Below, one piece after another: positions 1-13,300 of a DNA stretch of 64,000 nt (within the stretch, counting starts at the first letter, position 1; every line of letters begins with the position of its first letter). The notes beneath the pieces were generated by a model. The model saw nothing but the letters and a program-made list of their open reading frames with translations, was not told where the DNA came from and ran no database searches. The position numbers were made by a program, and so were the translations under genes. The DNA comes from Acanthopleura granulata. Taxonomy: Eukaryota; Mollusca; Polyplacophora; Chitonida; Chitonidae. Location of the stretch: contig JABBOT010000080.1 of NCBI GenBank assembly GCA_016165875.1, forward strand, positions 4,061,205 to 4,125,204, in the 5' to 3' direction.

Positions 1-3000
1 ACAGGGGCCTTAGTGAAGCTGAGTAAAGGGTTGACCTACCTGAACCTAGCTAAGACAGGTTTGACAGGGAAGGGCATCGGTAAACTGGCCGAGGCTCTGA
101 CCTCCAACAAATCCATGCCGGGATCCCTCAAGACCCTCATTCTGGCTGACAACTCCATCAAGGGGGATGACTCTGCTGTAAGTAGTGTAATGAGGCTCAG
201 GTGGGACAGATATGTGACTTGTTTCTGTGCTTGATGGTTAACGTTGCTTGTGACAATAAACTGGTCATATCACAATAATGTTTCCTGGTTTTTTTACTGA
301 CTTATTTATATCACTGCCTTACTGGCATACCACTCTGAAGACACCAGACATAGTACCAGTTATACTATATACTGACCCTGGGGCTCACCGAGTCCATGTA
401 TCCATATCTGTCTGATGTCAAAGCTGGAATAATGAGGGCATATTTATCGGACCCAGGAATAAAGATTTTGCCAGCTCATCAGTGTTTATGCTGTCGAATT
501 TTGTGTCAAAATTTCAACTTGCAGTACCAAAAACTATTAAAGCATTTTGACAAGATTTTAAATGTTGAGACATGGCTTGTGGATTTTTCTTCAGTTTTTG
601 TCCCCTCCCTGCTGAGCAAGAAGCAGTGAAGTAGTAAATTTCATAGTTTTGAATATTAGTTCTGACACAGCACAGGGCTGAACTGCTTACCATGGCTGAA
701 TAAATAATAAATGCCTTGTGTTAAATAGAAATACTTATTTTATTTATTTATTCATTTCATTGGTTTTTCACGCCATGCTCAGGAATATTTCACTTATACA
801 ACAGTGGCTTTATGGTGGGAGGAAACCGAGCAGAGCCCAGGGAAACCCACAACCTTCCGCAGGTTGCTGGCAGACCTTCCCACATACGGCCAGAGAGGAA
901 ACCAGCATGAACTCACAGCAACTGCATTGGTGTGAGGCTTCGGGTCATTGCGCTGCGATAGCTCGCTAACTGACTGAGCCACGGAGACCCTCAAGATACT
1001 TATAGATTGATACTGTAGTCTACTGAGGATGTAAAGTTAAAAAAGAAACATACTGTTTAAATCATTCAGTACAGTCATCAGATTTGTATGTGACATTTTG
1101 ATCTACAAGTGATGTCTGTATAATTTCCTTTTAGCTCAAAACGCAATTCGTCAGCACGTATCCTAGATGATTGGATAACATTGTGTAATGTCAGCACGTA
1201 TCCTAGATGATTGGATAACATTATGTAATGGAAGCACGTATCCTAGATGATTGGATGACATTATGTAATGTCAGCACATATCCTAGATGATTGGATAACA
1301 TTGTGTAATGTCAACACGTATCCTAGGTGATTGGATAACATTATGTAATGTCAGCACGTATCCTAGATGACATGGATAACATTGTGTAAAGTCTGTCTAT
1401 GGTTCATGGTTTGTAGGCACAGTCTCTGTTCAACTTTCTGGCTCAACCTAATGCCATCAGCCACTTGGATTTGTCGAACACTGAAGTGCCATTGGATGGG
1501 GTAGGTCAAGTGGTCCAGAGAAGTGTTTTCCCACTGTTAATGTGTTAGTGGTCTGAGCCAGAAACATGTGCCAAGATCTGTGAGAATTTTAGGTTCACTT
1601 CCTAAGCTGTAACACAAGATATGGGCTTCCCAAGTTGTGAATTATGGGAAAAGGGGACAGTGGAAAGAAGCTGTCCTAATCTCACAGTGTTTGAAGTAAT
1701 GTTATGGCTGTCTGGAATGTATGAATGATAATGACTTCATTTCGTAATTATTCGTTTCATAAGGCTAGGGTTATACCAGTGTATATATATTATTATGCTT
1801 ATAATTATTACTATGATACTGTATAGTTTTCTAGTTCATGGGGTTCTCTTGCCCTTGCCCTTTTGCCCTACTTAACGTGTACTGTATAAATTTAGTCCAG
1901 GTTTTCGGACATGAAGTGTTACCTAACTGTGAAGGCCGTGGTGTGGGTGAAGGGTTTCAAATCAGACCACTGACTTTTATTCCCAATCAGGTTTCATACA
2001 AGACCCCAGCTCCTAATTTTTTTTAGATACAGCCTATATTAATTTCAAACCAGTCAACAAAGAATTAGATAATGTAATATACCTTGAAATATCCTGCATT
2101 TATGTATTCAGATATTGATAATCATGGTACAGGGTATGTCATAGATCTCAACAGCTGTAAGATGTTCTTGAGTGTGTTGTTCCTTGTGTGTTTAATGGAC
2201 TGGCTGTAAAGTGTTCCACCTTGTTTGTTCGTTTGTAGTTATGTGGAGCTTTGCTACGGGGCTGCTGTGCGAATGCCGCACATCTCAATCTGGCCAACAA
2301 TGTCTACACACAAAAGAAAACAAAGGAAACCATCATTCCACCCTCCTGGAAGAAGTTCTTTGCCAGTGCCTACTCTCTTCAGTGGTTGAATTTGTCTGGG
2401 AATAAATTACCAGCAGAAGTTATCAAGTAAGTAAACTGAGATCTGAATATGCTTTTCTGTAAATATGCTTTCATCCTATCACAACCTCCATTGGCGAGAT
2501 GGATGGCAAGGTAGTGCAGTGTAATGATGCAGGAGCCTCTTTACAAACCCAGCTCATCTGCTTTCCTCTCTGGTCTTACGTGGGAAGGTCCGCCAGCGAC
2601 CTGCGGATGGTCGTAGGTTTCCCCCGGGCTCTGCCCGGTTTCCTTTCACCATAATGCTCGACGCCGTCGTATAAGTGAAACATTCTTGAGCACAGCGTAA
2701 AACACAAATCAAATAAATAACTAAATTTCACAAATTTTGTGTCTTTGATGTTTAGCTCAGAGCATCAGTAGATGCATTGTAAATGTTGTGGAAAACTGTT
2801 TTTCCAGCAGGATTTACCTGAAAAAGTACAATTTTAGAGGCAAATGATGGTCATAAAGTGTTATTTATTTTGTAAAATTATCCTACTTTCCAAGCAAATA
2901 TCAAAGCACCTTTCTAAGATCAATACAACTCTTGGTATGATGCAAAATGAGTGACTTTAGTCATGGACAAAATGTTAGGTCAAATACATGTATGGTACTT

Positions 3001-6000
3001 TGTGGAAGTAGTTCTGGTGATAAACATTATCATGTGAGCAGTGAATTGTAAGAAAATGCCAAGAATGAGATAACTGGACTTAAGCAAAATACATGGCTTC
3101 CATTAATGTTATGTATTTGGCTGAAAATAAATCGTACAGCAATTTGCATCATATGTTCCTTTAGTTGACTTTTAAGGACTCACTACCTGTAATGGGATGA
3201 TGTATCCTTAAGCTGAAATTCTCACTCCTAGGTTCATAAGTAAACCAGAATTGCATGTAATGAAAGGGGAACATTATGATTTTCAGAGAGTTGTTGTTGG
3301 GCATATCCAGTAATGTGACAGTGACCAGCATGCACCTGGATCTGAGTTGTAACGAGATGAGGACAGCAGGTGCACGCCACCTGGAGGGCTGCATCTCCAA
3401 CAACAACAACATCACCAGCCTGGACATCAGCGATAACGGTCAGTCACATGTGACACTGGTCTCGAAAGTATCGCTCGTCGACGGTTAGACGCGAGTGGAA
3501 GTTTGCTCAGGCATTAGCTGGTCTGACTGGCGTTTCATTTATGAACACTTTTATATTATCAGTGACTACCCTGATTCTTGGAAGATTTGGGACACCGAAT
3601 CTGCCATTTAGCTATCGTACATATAATGGTAACATGGATACAAACTTTTTTTCTCCCAAACTAAAACATCTAATGGCTAACATATCTTTACCTTTTCCAA
3701 AGCCCTCAAGAGAAATTGTAGTATGTTGCTTTCAGCAGGATTGCCTCAATAATTAGAAGAATTATTGAATGATACTAAGTATGCATGTACTTGTTATTAT
3801 AATTATTTTTATTGTAAGTACATGTATACCTAAATTTATAAAGAAATAACCATATAAAAATATGGTTCATATAGATGATATACATTTAGATCAAAATAGA
3901 TTGTGTAAAAGTGTGATCTTTTTTGTTTGCTTTATATAAGTGATGGACCAGCTAATATTAATAATGACAGATGCTGTAAATCTTCAGCCTTTTTAATCAT
4001 TTAAGTAGTTTTTAAAGGGTATTGTACACATACAGTTATTTTAAAAATGAAACCATAAATGATTTGTTTGTTTCAAAACAGGTGTAGGCTTCATAAAGCT
4101 ACAAGAATTGTTGCTCTACACCCTACAGTTCTCCAAGAAAACATTGAAATATTGCTCTTAGCAGTGGTTGAAAAGATTAAAGAATTAGGGTAGATCTAAA
4201 TTGGCCAGTGACATGTATGTGGTTCATTTCTACCCCAGTGACACTTCCTTGTGTCAAACTCTGCATTGGAGACATGGCTACTTGTATGTTTAAGGAAAGG
4301 TTTTCATGGGAATGCCTGAGTGAAAATGTAAAATATCGTTTTTATTATTTATTTCTTTCTTTTTTTGCACATCTGACAGATGAGCAAAACTGTAGAGTAT
4401 GCTATTTTTATAAGTCTAAATGCTGTTATTGGTGTGTTTTCAGGACTAGAGCAGGATCTCTGCAGTTTGCTGGCCTGGATTCAACAAAACAGGGGACTGA
4501 CCAAGCTTTGTATCGGGAAGAACTTCAATGGGGTCAAGTCCAAGTGAGTTATAGAGGAAATTTTAATCAGTTTTGTATTGGAGGATGGGGTGATGCATTG
4601 CCAGCCACACAGACACTACAGCGTGACAGCAGAAAGTGATGTGTTGTTACTGTAATTTGGCCCTCTGTGTGTCACTTGTCACACCTTGAATAAATGACTG
4701 TGACAATGTAAGTCGAGAAGAATGTAGTGATGTTTTCTTGGATTTCAGACAACTGGGGATCTTGTTGGAAGCTGTTGTACAGATGTTACAGGATGAGGAA
4801 TCGGTGAGTCATTTCTTTCGCGTTATCACAGGTGTTACTTTATTTGAACACCTGAATTACTCGCAGGTAACATGCCAACTGATCACGTCAACTGAGGGTT
4901 CATACTGGGCACCTGAATTTGTTAGTGGTAACACTGTATTGGAACACCTGTATTACTCACAGGTAACACTCCAACTGATCACATAAACCGAGGATTCCAA
5001 CTGAGCACCTGAATTTATTAGCGGTAATACTCCAACTGAGGATTCCAAATGATTTATTTATTTATTTATTTATTTGATTGGTGTTTTACGCCATACTCAA
5101 GAAAATTTCACTTACACAAAGGCAGCCAGCATTATGGTGGGAGGAAAACGGGCAGAGCCCGGGGAAAATCCACAACCATCAGCAGGTTGTTTTCAGACCT
5201 TCCCACATACAGCCGGAGAGGAAGCCAGCATGAGCTGGACTTGAACTCACAGCAACCCCATTGGTGGGAGGCTTTGGTCATCACGCTGTGTTAGCGCACT
5301 AACTGACTGAGCCACGGAGACCCCTGGTCCCAAATGAGCACCTGAATGTATTAAAGTAATAGTCCAAGGGAGCACATGAATTTGTTACAGGTAACACTCC
5401 AACCTAAAACCTTTACATGCCAGAACACCATCATCAGTTCATTACTAAATCAAAAAGGGAGTTTAATAGCTGAAGTTGATAAGATTTTTCCGTAAAGAAG
5501 ATTGCCTCTTGTCTGTTACATTTGCTCAGAGGCTCTTGATGGCCGAGGTAACTAATGGTTTGAGCTACAGGCTGTTCCCTAGCCTCTCATGAGTGACATC
5601 ATAGGTTTAAATCCAGCTCATCAGTGGCTTTAAGTCAGGGGGTTTATCAGAAGGTGGAAAGGTGCGGTGGTTTCCCTTAGGCTCTACTAGGCAGATCCAC
5701 TCCTGTCAGCTGTCATATGAGTGAAAATGGTCAAGGCAGGAATTAAACACCAGTGAGACATTAAATAATATGTACATGTACATGTGTGTAAATTTGTTTC
5801 TGTTTTCATCAGATCTCGTTGGGATGATGTTCATTGCCTTTTTTTCAACAATAGTATGGTTAAAAGGTCTCCATTCCTACCTGTAGCAGTATACAAATAT
5901 ATTACCTGACAGGATACCTGTACTTGTTCATCCTCAGATATTAGAGTCTCTGTCTCTGGCAGACTCGAAGCTGCGGGGAGACACAGCCATGGTCATCAAT

Positions 6001-7328
6001 GCCCTAGGGAGCAACACATCACTTACAGAACTCGATATCAGGTAAACTTGCAGTAGATGCCGGGCAAATGTCAAGTTGAAGTGAAATCCATATCCTAATG
6101 TGCGGGGCATCCCCACTGACATGTTTACTCTACAAACAAGCCAAAGTGTGTCAGGAAATTGCAGTTGCTACCAGCTCGATAAATGTGAATGTGGTGAAAA
6201 TGAAGCTGAAAATGGTTTGGTGTCAGTTGCTTTGAGGAGACAGAAAATGTGGTATAGAAGAGAAAAAGAGCGGGAGAAGGAAGTAAACGGGAAGCGAAAA
6301 AAAAAAACATATATAATAAAGGGGAAAATGGCTTTTTCATAAAAAAAATCTTGTTTATTCACAATTTATGTCCAGAACTCGACAGTTGGAAATATAAAAT
6401 TAAATCGTGCTTGTAAAATTAACCTCTTATCTCATGATTGCTCCTGTTTCCTTTGCAAAACGGGAGGATAAAAATATTCATCTGTTCGTCTTGGTATAGT
6501 GTCATTGGCAAAAATCCTCCCATGCCTGGCAGGTATTTTAAGTGCGCTTCATACTTGTTCTACAGTGGTAACCATATGGGTGACTTTGGGGCTCGTATGT
6601 TAGCCAAGGCCTTACAGATCAACACCAAACTGAGGACCGTATACTGGGACAAAAACAACACGACCGTTCAGGGGTTTGAGGACATAGCTTCTGCCTTACA
6701 GAAGTGAGTCAGGCACTAATAAACTGGCTGTGTACTTGTATTTCTTTGTTCATTGAGCTGATGGTTATTTAAACTAATCAAAATTTTTCACTTGCTTAAC
6801 TATTAAATATTCATTTTAATGAATTACTGGATTTGAGAAAAAATTTCAGCAGAAAAATGAAATATATTTATTTGATTGCTGTATTAGGCCATACTCAAGA
6901 ATATTTCACTTATACGACGGTGGCCAGCATTAAAGTGGGAGTAAACTGGGCAGAGCCAGGGGAAACTCACGACCATCTGCAGGTTGCAGGCTGACCTTTC
7001 ATGTACAACATGAGCAGGACTTGAACTCACAGCAATCATTGGTGAGAGGCTACATTGGTAGAAAAATTTTTAAAATGATCACTTACTCTCCTGGCAAAAA
7101 GGAGAGGACTGAAGAAATCGGAGTTACAAAATATCTGACATGTATGTTCAGTATGTTAAACAAAATCACTGAAATGCACTTGTGCCATAAACTTAATTGC
7201 CATAACAACAGTGTTGTTAATTTACTTTGTTCAGGAACTACACACTCAAGAAGATGCCAGTTCCAGTGAATGACACAGTGGCTGCCCTAAAGCTGCACCC
7301 TGAGAGAATGGAGACAGCCATACAGCAG
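1..7328 (+). CDS. CARMIL: CARMIL exons 1-9: leucine-rich repeat region
   Basis: Exons: 1-177 (left edge uncertain; the first bases ACAG could be an acceptor), 1417-1500, 2239-2426, 3287-3438, 4444-4543, 4749-4803, 5938-6041, 6566-6703, 7235-7328. Residues 1-364 of the visible protein. Repeats of the form LxxLxLxxN are plain: [76 protein letters not shown]. This fits the RNase-inhibitor-like LRR solenoid of CARMILs. All donors are GT: mostly GTAAGT or GTGAGT, with GTAGGT, GTCAGT, GTAAAC and GTGGGT once each. Exon 2 has two in-frame acceptors 6 bases apart (AG ending at 1416 or 1422). Confidence 0.93.
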
Positions 7329-10300
7329 GTGGGTTGTAACTTGTTAGCAGGACTATTACCTGGCTGCCATACACCTGGTGGGTTGTAACTTGTTAGCAGG
7401 ACTAATACCTGGCTGCCATACACCAGGCAGGGTGTAACTTGTTAGCAGGACTAACACCCGGCTGCCATACACCAAGCAGTTTGTAACTTGTTAGCAGGAC
7501 TAACACCTGGCTGCCATATACCAGACGGGTTGTAACTTGTTAGCAGGACTAATACCTGGCTGCCATACACCAGGCAGGGTGTAACTTGTTAGCAGGACTA
7601 ACACCCGGCTGCCATACACCAAGCAGTTTGTAACTTGTTAGCAGGACTAACACCTGGCTGCCATACACCAGGCAGGGTTGTAACTTGTTAGCAGGACTAA
7701 TACCTGGCTGCCATATACCAGACGGGTTGTAACTTGTTAGCAGGACTAACACCTGGCTGCCATACACCAGGCAGGTTGTAACTTGTTAGCAGGACTAATA
7801 CCTGGCTGCCATACACCAGGCAGGGTGTAACTTGTTAGCAGGACTAACACCTGGCTGCCATACACCAGGCAGGGTGTAACTTGTTAGCAGGACTAACACC
7901 TGGCTGCCATACACCAGGCAGGTTGTAACTTGTTCGCAGGACTAATACCTGGCTGCCATACACCAGGCAGGGTGTAACTTGTTAGCAGGACTAACACCTG
8001 GCTGCCATACACCAGGCAGGTTGTAACTTGTTAGCAGGACTAATACCTGGCTGCCATACACCAGGCAGGTTGTAACTTGTTAGCAGGACTAACACCTGGC
8101 TGCCGTACACCAGGCAGGTTGTAACTTGTTAGCAGGACTAACACCTGGCTGCCATATACCAGGCAGGTTGTAACTTGTTCGCAGGACTAATACCTGGCTG
8201 CCATACACCAGGCAGGGTGTAACTTGTTAGCAGGACTAACACCTGGCTGCCATACACCAGGCAGGTTGTAACTTGTTAGCAGGACTAATACCTGGCTGCC
8301 ATACACCAGGCAGGTTGTAACTTGTTAGCAGGACTAACACCTGGCTGCCGTACACCAGGCAGGGTGTAACTTGTTAGCAGGACTAATACCTGGCTGCCAT
8401 ACACCAGGTGGGCTATTAGCGAAAGTCACTGCTCTCTAAAGTACACGTCTAAGGTACATGGAATTATTGAGACACTTTTTAATGTTTTCTTGAATATTTC
8501 AGACACTGGTGTTCAAGATGTTTTGTTATTTTGTATGAAGTGTAAGCATACCCTAGTCATTTTTCTTTGTGTATACATAGTGATTGCTCAGGTAGTACTG
8601 ATCTAGTGTCCTGGTAGCCTAATTCATGTTGTCCTGGTGCTGTTGACAGATAGAGGGCTTGCTACAGCGTAACCACAGCCCGCGAAAGTTTGCCTCAGAT
8701 CAGGCGTACCGGTTACAGCAGGGCTTCCTCATCAGCTCCACTCAACAGGTGAGTTAGTGGTTGGATCAGCTTCACTCAGCAGGTGAGTTAGTGGTTGGAT
8801 CAGCTTCACTCAGCAGATGAGTTAGTGGTTGGATCAGCTTCACTCAGCAGGTGAGTTAGTGGTTGGATCAACTTCACTCAGCAGGTGAATTAGTGGTTGG
8901 ACTTGTTCAACTCAGCAGATGTCATTGTTCGGGCTGTGCCAAAGTGAACATGAATCCACTTGTATATCATGTATGGATTTTATTTGTTTGAAAATCTCAA
9001 AATACTCTTTCAGGTAGCTTGTACTACAAGAGCTTTTTTTTCATCATTTTTTCTCTCTTAAATAAATTGCTTCTTTAGATTTTTAAGTCAAAGGTTTGAT
9101 TTTAAATATAAGATGAAATCAAGTGTAAGTAAGCAATCAAAAATGAATTGTCTAACCTGAATGACAGAAAATTACATATCAAATGTTTTCAATAGAACTT
9201 GAACTTTCCCCACCTGGTTTGTTCTAGCTTGTAGACAGGCTGGTGGTGCAGGTACAAGACACGATGAATGCCCTGGCTCTGGGGTCAGTGGATGGCATCC
9301 AGGGGGACTTAAACAGGGCCACTGACCTCATCAAAGATGCCGAGAAATCCAGACAGGTAAGTGGTACCAACACAATCTCATTACCTGGGGTAAAGATTTC
9401 CTTGTGGGCTTAGGGCTAGGAACTTCATCAGTGATGCCACAAAGTGTATTCCTTTGTTTTTGGAACTTTCATGTTTCGGATAAGTTCACTCAAAGCAGTT
9501 GTAGTGTTAATTGTCTCCAAGTTTCGGATAAGTTCACTCAAAGCAGTTGTAGTGTTAATTGATTTCGAGTTTCGGATAAGTTCACTCAAAGTAGTGTTAA
9601 TTGTTTTCACGTTTTGGATAAGTTCACTCAAAGCAGTTGTAGTGTTAATTCTTTTTAAGTTTCAGATAAGTTCACTCAAAGCAGTTGTAGTGTTAATTGT
9701 CTCCAAGTTTCGGATAAGTTCACTCAAAGCAGTTGTAGTGTTAATTGATTTCGAGTTTCGGATAAGTTCACTCAAAGTAGTGTTAATTGTTTTCACGTTT
9801 TGGATAAGTTTACTCAAGGCAGTTGTAGTGTTAATTGTTTTCATGATTTATTAGAGTGACACTTATTAAAGTAAGGTTCAGGTTTCCAAGTGTAAATGTG
9901 ATAATTTGCATGTGATATTGTAGTGTCCTTTTTGCAGACCTCTTTGTCTTTACGACAATTTTCATTCATGAGTTTATTATTAATAACATTTGAGCTTTCA
10001 TACTGGCAATTTGTCAGTTGAGGTATCATGCATGTGTCTCTGTATTTACACAAAATGGAACAACTTTGTCCTAAACCGTCATATTTTCTTCCATTGCAGA
10101 TTTTGCCCAGGTTACAAGAAATAGCTGTACTGTCTCAAAGCACTGGTAACCCAGTGCAGGAAAAACTTACCACAATGGCAAAAGAGCTGAAGGGTGTTCT
10201 AGAGCGCCATCTACAGGTGAGATTGTTATTCAGGGCGACTGTCTCTCTGGAGAAAATGCATACGTTTTGATCCTTCTTTAAATACTTTTAAACAGAAAAC

Positions 10301-13300
10301 ATACCAGAGCATGAAATTTAGGGAAATATAATTGGTAAAATATATGTATACGGATACATTGTTATCTGCAATTGACTGTGGTATACATGAGGGTGTGGGT
10401 TTTAAAAACTTATCAGGACAGTATTCTAATAGGCAGGAAACATTACACTCTGTGTCATGTTTGGATAATACTTATATGCATATGGGTGAAATTGTGTTCA
10501 GATCTTTTACTTTAATTTCTCTTAAACATGAGGTATGTGAAAGTCAGGGACATAGTTACAAATATGTGAAGGTATACTTTGTACTAATACTTAGCTTCAT
10601 GTTCAGGACATGTTGTTTTTTGTGTGTTGAACAGTGGACTGTAAGCGACATGCTGAAATCTGCAGAAGGCCAGTGTGTGACAATCCTGGCAGATAAGGTG
10701 AGTAAAACTTCCAGTTATAACGAGGGTCATCGTTGGTCGGGAGAATTAATGGCTTCTGCAGGAAGTTTTGAGCACTTGCTCAATGAGGTGACGGGTTCAA
10801 ATCCAGGCCGTGCTGTTTTCATTGTAAGAAGGTTTCATTATAATAGGTATGGTACCCTTAATGGGATGCTCTAGTTCCCTCTACCCATATTTCTCCACCT
10901 CTAACTGTCCAGCTCTGCAGCTTACAGTCAGGGGATTTGTCAGGTAGCTTGCAATGGGTGTGGGCCTGCTTTGGCACTCTGGTTTTGTCAACCAGTAAAC
11001 TTAATTGTCATCAACTGAGTCAAAAGTACATAAGTATGTTGCCAAACACCATTGAAATAAATTGAATACAGGGAAAATAAACCCCAAAGAAACAGGTTGT
11101 TTCCAGATCTCATCCAGTAGTAATAATTCATGGTTTTGATAAATGATTTGGGGGCCACCATGACTGAGGAGGTTAGCACTACTAGTGCTGCACAATGACC
11201 CAGAAGCCTGTCACCAATGATCGTTGCGAATTCAAGTCCCGCTCATCATGGCTTCCTCTCTGGTTGTAGAAGGTCAGCCAGCAACCTGCGGATGGTCATG
11301 GATTTCCCCTGAGCTCTACCAGGTTTCCTCCCACCATAATTCTGGCTGACATCTTATAAATGAAAGTACTCTTCAGTATGGTGTAAAACACCAATTAAAT
11401 AAACGAATAAGTAATTTGTAGGTATATCTTCCACAAACCGTTTGTGTAGTTGTTTAAACCGGTAGATTGTACTAGAACAGAAGGGAGCGAATTCCTTATT
11501 AAATTATTGAATCTTTGAAGTACAAAATCAGTAAGCCATACATACATTTAGTGTTTGACATATTGGAGAAGTTTTCTGGAGTGTCTGGGTATGTGCAGAA
11601 ATGTATTTTAAAGTTTGTAAAGGTTTAAGTTGGAGTCAGTATGACTGGCCATTTTGGATTTCTTTTGTTGTTAGACCATTGTTGTTAAGCAAACTGTGAC
11701 CATTTTGTGTGTAAAGATGATTTTGAGCATTTAAAGTTCAAAACCGTAGTTGGAATACACTAATATAAAAAAAACTGAGAACATTTTCTTGTTGATTTTT
11801 ATACTTCTTCTCCACATCAGAAATTCAAGTTTTTACCCTTGTGTTTATATATTTACTGTACATTTGACCACACAGGATTTCTGTTCCCGGCTGAATGAAG
11901 AGTGTAAGAAAAAAAGTACATTACCGCAGAATTTTGCCAAATATCTGCTGGATGGAGTTGAAACAGATGTTACCAATAAACTCAGGTTTGTCTAGTTTTT
12001 CGCACCCATCATCAGTGTGGCTCGTAGAAATTTTTCTTGCCACAGGAAATGTTGAAAAATTGAGTTTTAGACAAATTTTGTATGGCGTTTTCATGATACA
12101 AATGGATACATTGACAATAAAAAAGATATTGAGTTTTCCAATTTGTTCAAAAAGATATTAGCTAGAAAAGGCCCTGGGTCGTGTAATGGTTTGGTCGTGA
12201 ACTTTTTACAGGACCACTTCACTTTTAGCTTTGAAACTTGTTGGCCTTGTGTATATACCATTTACCCAGAAGGCTTTATATTGAAAACGGATTCCAACAG
12301 GCTTATCTTATTCTGAACTCTTGTTGCATTGGTGTTTTGTATTGTTCACAGTGAGTGTAACTTGTCCGTGGCAGCCCATGTGTCTGACAGCGTAATGGAC
12401 GAGGTGATCGATAACCTGTCCCAGAGTCACAAGACCTTGGTAAGTTTTCTAAAGGTTGTCATCTGCTAGACTGAAATTCCTGAAGCCAGCTGATTACCTA
12501 AGAATCATTCCAATTGTTAATGATGATTTCCATGAGTGAAACAAACATCCAGGGAAGCTGAACCACCAAGGATTGTTTATGGTTGGCTTACGATTATGGT
12601 ATTGAATGAAAACAATTTTCTCAAACATGTGTGCTGTATTTTTCAGAGCCTTTCTTTTTTTAGTGAAAATGCTGTGTACGTTGTAGTATTATTGTGTTTT
12701 GTTGCCATAGATTATATTTTATTCACCCGGAAAGGCTTATTTTAGCATTGATCTTAAAATTTGTTTGAGCTTCACATTCATGTACATGTGCTTCATGTGA
12801 CCTACATAGGCAAAAAGGTGCTAGAACTCAGACTTGCCATGGATTGATTTTAGCCAGTAGGAAAATGTGTTTCTCTAGGTGTACAAGTTGCTGGCTGATA
12901 TGAGATTACTCTTAACATTTACTCACTGTTAGACGAAATTTAAATTATTGTTTTTCGGAATGATGTTGATATGTGTATTTACGTACATATACCCTATTTG
13001 GAGTCATTTGTGTCACTTAGAAATGCTTGTCCCAGTGTGTTTTTTAAGAGTTTTCTTAAATATTCTCACTGTTCGTTATACAGACAAATCACCTCAATGT
13101 GCAGAAGAGTACCAACAAAAAGGAATCAATCAGAACAACCAAAGAGACGAAAAATGAAGTCAATGTGATAACCATTACTGAAGAAGATAAAGAGCCCACC
13201 AAATCTGTGAGTAATCAGGTTGTCCGTCAGTGCATCAGTCAGCTTAATTCGGGCACAAGACAGCAAAAGGCATAGAGTATTTTACTCATTGTCTTCACTG

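Noticed and set aside
1131..1395. CRISPR-like regular repeats
   Set aside because: The units are contiguous with no unique spacers; this is a minisatellite in a eukaryotic intron. The same holds for the other arrays.
7238..7767. Minus-strand frames reading [15 protein letters not shown]
   Set aside because: Translation of the 49-bp minisatellite; not a gene.
9428..9844. Repeat proteins (SELIRN... and [13 protein letters not shown]...) on both strands
   Set aside because: Produced by a minisatellite whose units are multiples of three; no codon bias, start context or promoter.
10332..10874. 180-codon open frame around CARMIL exon 13
   Set aside because: Only the middle 21 codons (10635-10697) are a conserved exon with proper AG and GT. 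The flanks are intron that happens to be open; reading on from exon 12 hits a stop at 10268.
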